A stretch of DNA of 12,721 nucleotides from Pelagophyceae sp. CCMP2097 (taxonomy: Eukaryota > Sar > Pelagophyceae): positions 188,927 through 201,647 of the forward strand of contig MU657205.1 of assembly GCA_026770575.1 (NCBI GenBank), in the 5' to 3' direction. Position numbers and translations under genes: made by a program. Every line of letters begins with the position of its first letter. Position 1 is the first letter of the stretch. The notes beneath the pieces are model-generated. The model ran no database searches. It was given only the letters and a program-made list of their open reading frames with translations, and had not been told where the DNA came from. Positions 10,001 through 12,721 of this stretch are shown piece after piece.

Positions 10001-11861
10001 CCTGCGTCGGCGCGGCCGTAGGCACGGCCTTCGGCTCGTATGTCGGCACTGCCGTAGGCACGGCCGGCGGCTCGGCTGTCGGCACGGCCGTCGGCACGGC
10101 CGTCGGCACGGCCGTCGGCACGGCAGTCGGCGCGGTCGTCGGAATGGCCGTCGGCATGGTCGTCGGCATCTGCGTCGGCGCGGCCGTAGGCACGGCCGTC
10201 GGCTCGTATGTCGGCACTGCCGTAGGCACGGCCGACGGTTCGGCTGTCGGCACGGCCGTCGGCACGGCCGTCGGCACGGTCGTAGGCACGGCCGTCGGCA
10301 CAGCCGTCGGCACGGCCGTCGGCACGGCCGTCGGCGCGGTCGTCGGAATGGCTGTCGGCACGGTCGTCGGCACCTGCGTCGGCGCGGCCGTAGGCACAGC
10401 CGTCGGCTCGTATGTCGGCACTGCCGTAGGCACGGCCGACGGCTCGGCTGTCGGCACGGCCGTCGGCATGGTCGTAGGCACGGCCGTCGGCACGGTCGTA
10501 GGTAAGGCCATAGGCACGGCCGTCGGCACGGCCGTCGGAATGGCTGTCGGCACGGTCGTCGGCACCTGCGTCGGCGCGGCCGTAGGCACCGTGACCGCAG
10601 TCGGCGCGGCCGTCGGAACCGCAGTCGGCAGCGCCATCGGCTGCACGGTCGGAGCGGCCGTTGGCACGGTTGTCGACGACACTGTGGGAGCGGCCGTCGG
10701 CGCGGGCGTCGGCGACTCCGTGGGAGCGGCCGTGGGCTCGGGCGTCGGTGACTCCGTGGGCGCAGTCGTCGAAGCGGGCGTCGACGATTCTGTGGGAGCG
10801 GGCGTCGGCGCGGGCGTCGGCGACTCAGGGGGAGCGGGCGTGGGCGACTCCGTGGGAGCGGGTGTGGGCGCGGGAGTGGGTGACTTCTTGGGAGCGTCCG
10901 TGAGCGCGACCGTGGGCGCCTCCGTTGGCGCGGGCGTGGGTGACTCCGTGGGCGCGGCTGTCGGCGCGGGCGTCGGCGACTCTGTGGGAGCGGGCGTCGG
11001 CGCGGGCGTCGGCGAGTTCATGGGCGCGGCCGTCGGCGCGGGCGTCGGCGACTCCGTGGGCGCGGCCGTCGGCGTGGGCGTCGGCGACTCTGTGGGCGCG
11101 GCCGTCGGGGCGGGCGTCGGCGACTCTGTGGGCGCGGGCATGGGCGCGGGCGTGGGCGCGGACGTGGGCGCGATCGTGAGCCTGAGCGCGTACGTCGGAT
11201 TGGGCCTGGGTGCCTCCGTGGGCGCGGGCTTGGGCGCGAGCGTGGACGCGTACGTTGGCGCGATCGTAGGCGCGACCGTGGGCGCCGTCGTGGGCGCAGG
11301 AGTCGGCAGATACTGAGGGGCCTCCTCGAGGCGTCCGAGTCGGTCTCGGGGCTGTAGTCCGCGTCGTGTGTCGGTGGTGACGTTCATCGCGAGCGTCTGC
11401 GAGTGCATCGTCGAGGTGCACTCGGCGGAGTTGCCGTCGCCGGGGCAGGGTCGCAGGGTGACGGCGGTGCCGCAGGAGCAGTGGCCGCCGGCGGCGCGGT
11501 GTACTCTGACCTCGACGGCGCTGCCGCAGAGCCCGACGGTCCAGTGGTGACCATCGCAGAGCCACGTCTCGCGGGCGCAGGCTCCTTCGCATGCCACCAG
11601 CTTGGCGACGATTTCCGCGGCGGCGGCGGCGGCGCAGGACAGCGTGCCCGAGGCCGCCAAGATCTCGACGGCGAGGACCGTCGCGCCGTCGACGGCCGCG
11701 GGCAGCGCGACCGCGCGCCACGCCTCGAACGAAGCACAGCGCGCCGCCGGTGCATCGGCCGCCGCCGCCCAGTCCGCGTTCGCGCGCGCTGCGCGCGCCA
11801 GCCAGGCCAGCGCCACGGTGAGCACGCGGGCGCCGCGCCACCAAACAGAGCTGGTCGTCAT
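1063..11861 (-). CDS. Giant REJ/polycystin-1-like multi-pass membrane protein with PT-repeat stalk (6 exons, 3,456 aa)
   Basis: Exons on the minus strand: 11861-7072, 6949-6723, 6651-6377, 6228-1855, 1811-1735, 1690-1063; the sum is divisible by three and all phases fit. The ATG at 11861 (G at -3) opens a signal peptide (about residues 1-27, ending ARAARA). Residues 28-180 form a 10-Cys domain, about 186-1510 a PT-repeat stalk, and 1533-2220 a REJ-like region with the landmarks [13 protein letters not shown] and YAWSAS. Residues 2220-2605 are GAIN/GPS-like ([14 protein letters not shown] near 2572) with about nine N-glycosylation sequons. Helices follow near 2635-2655, 2736-2758, 2810-2830, 3178-3200, 3214-3241, 3340-3356 and 3388-3412, with one further weak segment. 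A five-Cys loop (2762-2795) separates helices 2 and 3, and a charged cytosolic loop of about 340 residues precedes helix 4. I see no PLAT domain: only about 58 residues separate helix 1 from the next conserved block. By family this is a surface receptor/adhesin; ligand and function are unknown. An additional 3' exon is possible. Confidence 0.82.
1691..1734 (-). other. Intron 5, ultrashort (44 nt, phase 2)
   Basis: The donor is ATCCC|GTGAGC and the acceptor ATCCTAG|G. Joining restores [14 protein letters not shown]. Its 44 nt plus the 43 nt of intron 4 equal 87, so retention of both keeps the downstream frame. The exon between them is 77 nt. Confidence 0.72.
1812..1854 (-). other. Intron 4, ultrashort (43 nt, phase 0)
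   Basis: The donor is CTG|GTGCGT and the acceptor TTTCTAG|GTC. Removing it replaces an Arg-rich stretch with [18 protein letters not shown], a convincing membrane helix. The unspliced frame stays open, so the intron is invisible to ORF scanning. Confidence 0.72.
6229..6376 (-). other. Intron 3 (148 nt, phase 0)
   Basis: The donor is GAC|GTACGA and the acceptor GATTAG|GCC. Joining gives [17 protein letters not shown], as expected between successive extracellular subdomains. It adds 20 residues in front of the apparent GTG start at 6168, which is therefore an internal valine. Confidence 0.8.
6641..6672. repeat. Perfect 9-bp inverted repeat across the intron 2 acceptor
   Basis: GCCTATTCC and GGAATAGGC are perfect reverse complements separated by three bases, around 6649-6669. 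On the transcript strand the 3' arm contains the acceptor TAG and the first exon bases GC, so folding would pair the splice site. Confidence 0.7.
6652..6722 (-). other. Intron 2 (71 nt, phase 1), acceptor inside a hairpin
   Basis: The donor is GAAG|GTGCGA and the acceptor GGAATAG|GC. Splicing gives [18 protein letters not shown], a very typical REJ segment, from two different reading frames. The acceptor AG lies in the 3' arm of a perfect 9-bp stem with a 3-nt loop (GCCTATTCC / GGAATAGGC). Confidence 0.85.
6950..7071 (-). other. Intron 1 (122 nt, phase 2)
   Basis: The donor GTGCGT follows TAC TG and the acceptor is CATGCAG|G. Splicing makes C-Y-W-S-S-A-S-R-L, which restores the CYW signature found in REJ-type proteins of this group and continues into [18 protein letters not shown]. 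Without splicing the frame runs into an Arg-rich tail and stops at 6930. Confidence 0.85.
7813..7914 (-). repeat. 102-bp block, copy A of a distant intragenic duplication
   Basis: This block aligns without gaps to 10594-10695 with two visible mismatches. It includes AGCGCCATCGGCTGCACGG, encoding the unusual V-Q-P-M-A-L-P-T segment. Weaker similarity continues to about 8020. Confidence 0.85.
8106..8520 (-). repeat. Direct repeat of about 110 bp, spaced about 315 bp
   Basis: Segments beginning CACCGCAATCGGCTGCACGG near 8112 and 8426 continue in parallel through GGCATCGTGGTC and GGCGCGTCGGTCGGCA with few differences. This is another block-level duplication inside the stalk sequence. Confidence 0.7.
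8701..10000 (-). repeat. Higher-order repeat, 480/444-bp copies
   Basis: The landmark GCGGCCATCGGAACGG recurs at 8707, 9187 and 9631 (spacings 480 and 444, both multiples of 12). The second landmark TCGTTTGTCGGCACTGCC, or variants with CTT or TAT, recurs at 8851, 9343 and 9775 (492 and 432). Each copy also carries a GGGCGTGGATGTGGGCG segment just upstream. The stalk therefore expanded by duplication of blocks of 36-41 tetrapeptides as well as single units. Confidence 0.85.
10020..10600 (-). repeat. Higher-order repeat, 168/204-bp copies
   Basis: TCGTATGTCGGCACTGCC recurs at 10036, 10204 and 10408 (spacings 168 and 204, or 14 and 17 units), encoding A-V-P-T-Y-E-P. These blocks are shorter than those at 8.7-10.0 kb and share the same landmark, so they are probably deleted or younger derivatives of the same block. 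Confidence 0.8.
10594..10695 (-). repeat. 102-bp block, copy B of a distant intragenic duplication
   Basis: This is the partner of 7813-7914, at an offset of 2,781 bp. That is a multiple of 3 but not of 12, so the codon frame is kept while the tetrapeptide register shifts by one residue. Copies A and B bracket the V-P-T central zone. Confidence 0.85.
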
Positions 11862-12029
11862 GGCGCGCCGGCCGCGCTGGCCGCGGCGACGACGGCCGGA
11901 CCCTCGCCGGGCCCCCTTTGAGACTCGTCGACGAGTGCTAGGTTCGGAGCTTACGTGAGATTGTACACAATTAAATTTTTAGGTCTGAAATTTTGAACCC
12001 GGGGCCCGTTCATCGAACCGCAGCGGACG
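11862..12029 (-). promoter_or_regulatory. Presumed promoter/5' region of the giant gene
   Basis: This 168-bp gap lies between the start codon and the transposon target site. It holds an AT-rich patch (about 11968-11998, including ATTTAATTG on the transcribed strand) in otherwise very GC-rich DNA, and a perfect 14-bp palindrome ACTCGTCGACGAGT at 11923-11936. No canonical TATA box at a fixed distance can be proven; the assignment rests on position. Confidence 0.4.
11923..11936. promoter_or_regulatory. 14-bp perfect palindrome upstream of the start codon
   Basis: ACTCGTCGACGAGT equals its own reverse complement and sits 62 bp upstream of the ATG. A dimeric transcription-factor site is possible; chance in GC-rich DNA cannot be excluded. 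Confidence 0.35.
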
Positions 12030-12037
12030 AGCACTGG
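12030..12037. repeat. Left target site duplication
   Basis: AGCACTGG is identical to 12457-12464. The next bases outward differ (G versus T/G context), which fixes the duplication at 8 bp. Confidence 0.9.
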
Positions 12038-12074
12038 TAAGGATTTCCCGTAGTATCGTTTCAAATCCTCTCAA

Positions 12075-12407
12075 ATGTCGTTTGCCAATGTCGTCGCGAT
12101 GTTGAGGTCTCCACTGCAAATGTCGTCGGAAATGTCGGAATTATCTCCAAATAAAGTTTCAGCGAGCTCCACACAAATGGAGGCCGGCGTCAAAGCGATG
12201 ATGTGCCGCGGCGACCTCTCCATGGCCGAGGGCGCTGCGATGCTGGAGATCGTCAAGGCAAAACACCTCGGACTCTGCGCGAAGCAGCTTTTTGTGGCGG
12301 AGGCCGAGGGCTCCAAGGAGGGCGAGGGCTGCATCCCGAGCCGGCCCATGTCGGCCGTCTATCGTCATATTCGGTGCAAATGTCGTCGGAAATATCGCCT
12401 TGTTTGA
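12075..12407 (+). CDS. Hypothetical 110-aa ORF inside the transposon
   Basis: An ATG at 12075 opens a 110-residue frame covering most of the element. I recognise no domain and no transposase catalytic motif. The first 35 codons and the last 15 are made of the subterminal AAATGTC repeats and are probably not protein sequence by origin. The middle (M-E-A-G-V-K-A-M-M-C-R-G-D-L-S-M-A-E-G and onward, about 12177-12365) has host-like codon composition and reads like a captured exon fragment. Expression is doubtful. The element could equally be just non-coding DNA with a chance open frame. Confidence 0.22.
   Translation: MSFANVVAMLRSPLQMSSEMSELSPNKVSASSTQMEAGVKAMMCRGDLSMAEGAAMLEIVKAKHLGLCAKQLFVAEAEGSKEGEGCIPSRPMSAVYRHIRCKCRRKYRLV
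12115..12393 (+). repeat. Subterminal direct repeats of the transposon
   Basis: TGCAAATGTCGTCGGAAAT occurs at 12115-12133 and 12375-12393. The shorter CTCAAATGTC occurs at 12070-12079 and 12412-12421. AAATGTC is the shared core, with further variants near 12087 and 12130. Clustered subterminal motifs are typical transposase-binding sites of hAT-like elements (inference). Confidence 0.75.
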
Positions 12408-12456
12408 GCCCCTCAAATGTCCAAAAAAAAAAATCTAATCCTACGGGAAATCCTTA

Positions 12457-12464
12457 AGCACTGG
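12457..12464. repeat. Right target site duplication
   Basis: AGCACTGG directly abuts the right terminal inverted repeat and is identical to the left copy. Confidence 0.9.
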
Positions 12465-12487
12465 GTTCGGTTTTCTCCTTGGGGGTA

Positions 12488-12573
12488 GCTTACGCGACGC
12501 GTGTCGTGGACGAGCAGGGCGCGGACGAGCAGAGCCAGACAAGGAGCCACAGAGACCGAACGGTTTCCAAGGG
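12488..12573 (+). repeat. Tandem/dispersed repeat copy R1
   Basis: This 86-bp segment starts GCTTACGCGACGCGTGTCGT and ends GAACGGTTTCCAAGGG; it repeats at 12591 (period 103). The copies differ at six positions, all transitions. A related copy lies at 389-456 at the other end of the window in the same orientation. Confidence 0.9.
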
Positions 12574-12590
12574 GTAGGGGATGGGGGGCA

Positions 12591-12676
12591 GCTTACGCGA
12601 CGCGTGTCGTGGACGAGCAAAGCGTAGACGAGCAGAGTCAGATAAGGAGCCACAGAGACCGAACGGTTTCCAAGGG
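12591..12676 (+). repeat. Tandem/dispersed repeat copy R2
   Basis: Second copy of the 86-bp segment. Relative to R1 every difference is G to A or C to T. The linker between copies (about 17 bp) is G-rich. Confidence 0.9.
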
Positions 12677-12721
12677 CAAAGGACGCCGCGCTCCGAGTAA
12701 GCGCACCTAGGCGTGGCGTAG

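Larger units (their letters stand above)
7330..11306 (-). repeat. 12-bp minisatellite encoding the PT-rich stalk
   Basis: About 4 kb of 12-bp units (plus-strand core GTCGGCACGGCC) encode roughly 330 tetrapeptides of the type A-V-P-T. Three zones are visible in the protein. The N-terminal part (about 10680-11306) is rich in S-P-T-P-A-P-T, the central part (about 8100-10680) in A-V-P-T and T-V-P-T, and the C-terminal part (about 7350-7800) in P-Q-P-T, P-K-P-T and A-A-P-T. Pro and Thr codons are almost always CCG and ACG. Alternating single prolines with Thr/Ala/Val resemble hydroxyproline/O-glycan acceptor sequences (inference), suggesting an extended glycosylated stalk. Length polymorphism is likely. 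Confidence 0.95.
12038..12456. mobile_element. Complete 419-bp non-autonomous TIR DNA transposon (MITE-like, 8-bp TSD)
   Basis: The ends are perfect 16-bp inverted repeats: TAAGGATTTCCCGTAG at 12038-12053 and its reverse complement at 12441-12456. The element is flanked by a perfect 8-bp target duplication AGCACTGG (12030-12037 and 12457-12464). No transposase is encoded, so mobilisation would be in trans. An 8-bp duplication fits hAT or P superfamily elements, but the terminal bases are not diagnostic. The last 90 bases at each end are AT-richer than the host and carry AAATGTC motifs; the centre (about 12175-12365) is GC-rich. Perfect ends and target duplication imply recent insertion. It lies about 175 bp upstream of the start codon of the giant gene. 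Confidence 0.93.

Noticed and set aside
7813..10695. CRISPR array or centromeric satellite
   Set aside because: There are no constant-length repeats with unique spacers. Units are 12 bp, in coding frame, inside an exon with a signal peptide upstream.
8557..11316. 919-residue plus-strand frame of V-G-T-A-V-G repeats
   Set aside because: It is the complement of the 12-bp repeat, which contains no stop in this frame. There is no non-repetitive domain, and the sense strand has the signal peptide and continues into the receptor.
12423..12433. A11 run as evidence for a retrotransposed (poly-A) element
   Set aside because: It lies inside the right terminal inverted repeat boundary of a TIR element, not at an insertion end.

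Overview
The window looks like nuclear DNA of a GC-rich eukaryotic alga. A pelagophyte or related stramenopile such as Aureococcus is the best guess, from the high GC, short introns with GTGCG-type donors, mucin-like PT-repeat proteins and REJ/polycystin-like receptors. That assignment is inference; no marker gene is present.

One giant minus-strand gene dominates (11861 down to 1063). Two long open frames (6930-11861 and 1063-6168) look like separate genes, but I can join them, with the short pieces between them, into one six-exon model. Every junction has GT..AG ends, every acceptor is followed by G, all phases match, and the coding length is 10,371 nt (3,456 aa plus stop). The product reads as a signal peptide, a 10-Cys N-terminal domain, about 1,325 residues of (x-[A/V/S]-P-T)n stalk, a REJ-like region, a GAIN/GPS-like region, and a multi-pass membrane segment of about 8 predicted helices with a large cytosolic loop. 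This is a surface receptor or adhesin of the polycystin-1/REJ type on a very long, probably O-glycosylated stalk. Two introns of only 43 and 44 nt lie in one transmembrane-coding stretch and together keep the frame open, so ORF-based annotation would miss them.

The stalk is encoded by a 4-kb, 12-bp-period minisatellite (about 7330-11306) with higher-order repeats of 480/444 bp and 168/204 bp, and a 102-bp block duplicated 2,781 bp apart.

Right of the gene's 5' end is a complete non-autonomous DNA transposon (12038-12456): perfect 16-bp terminal inverted repeats, a perfect 8-bp target duplication, subterminal direct repeats and a GC-rich core that may be captured host sequence. Beyond it is a 103-bp-period tandem repeat whose relative also lies at the left end (389-456). 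The left 370 bp hold another approximate direct repeat and a perfect 14-bp-stem hairpin. Between the left repeats and the gene's 3' end there are weak signs of a converging plus-strand terminal exon (484-662) and of extra minus-strand coding sequence (690-1003). No rRNA, tRNA or CRISPR array was recognised.
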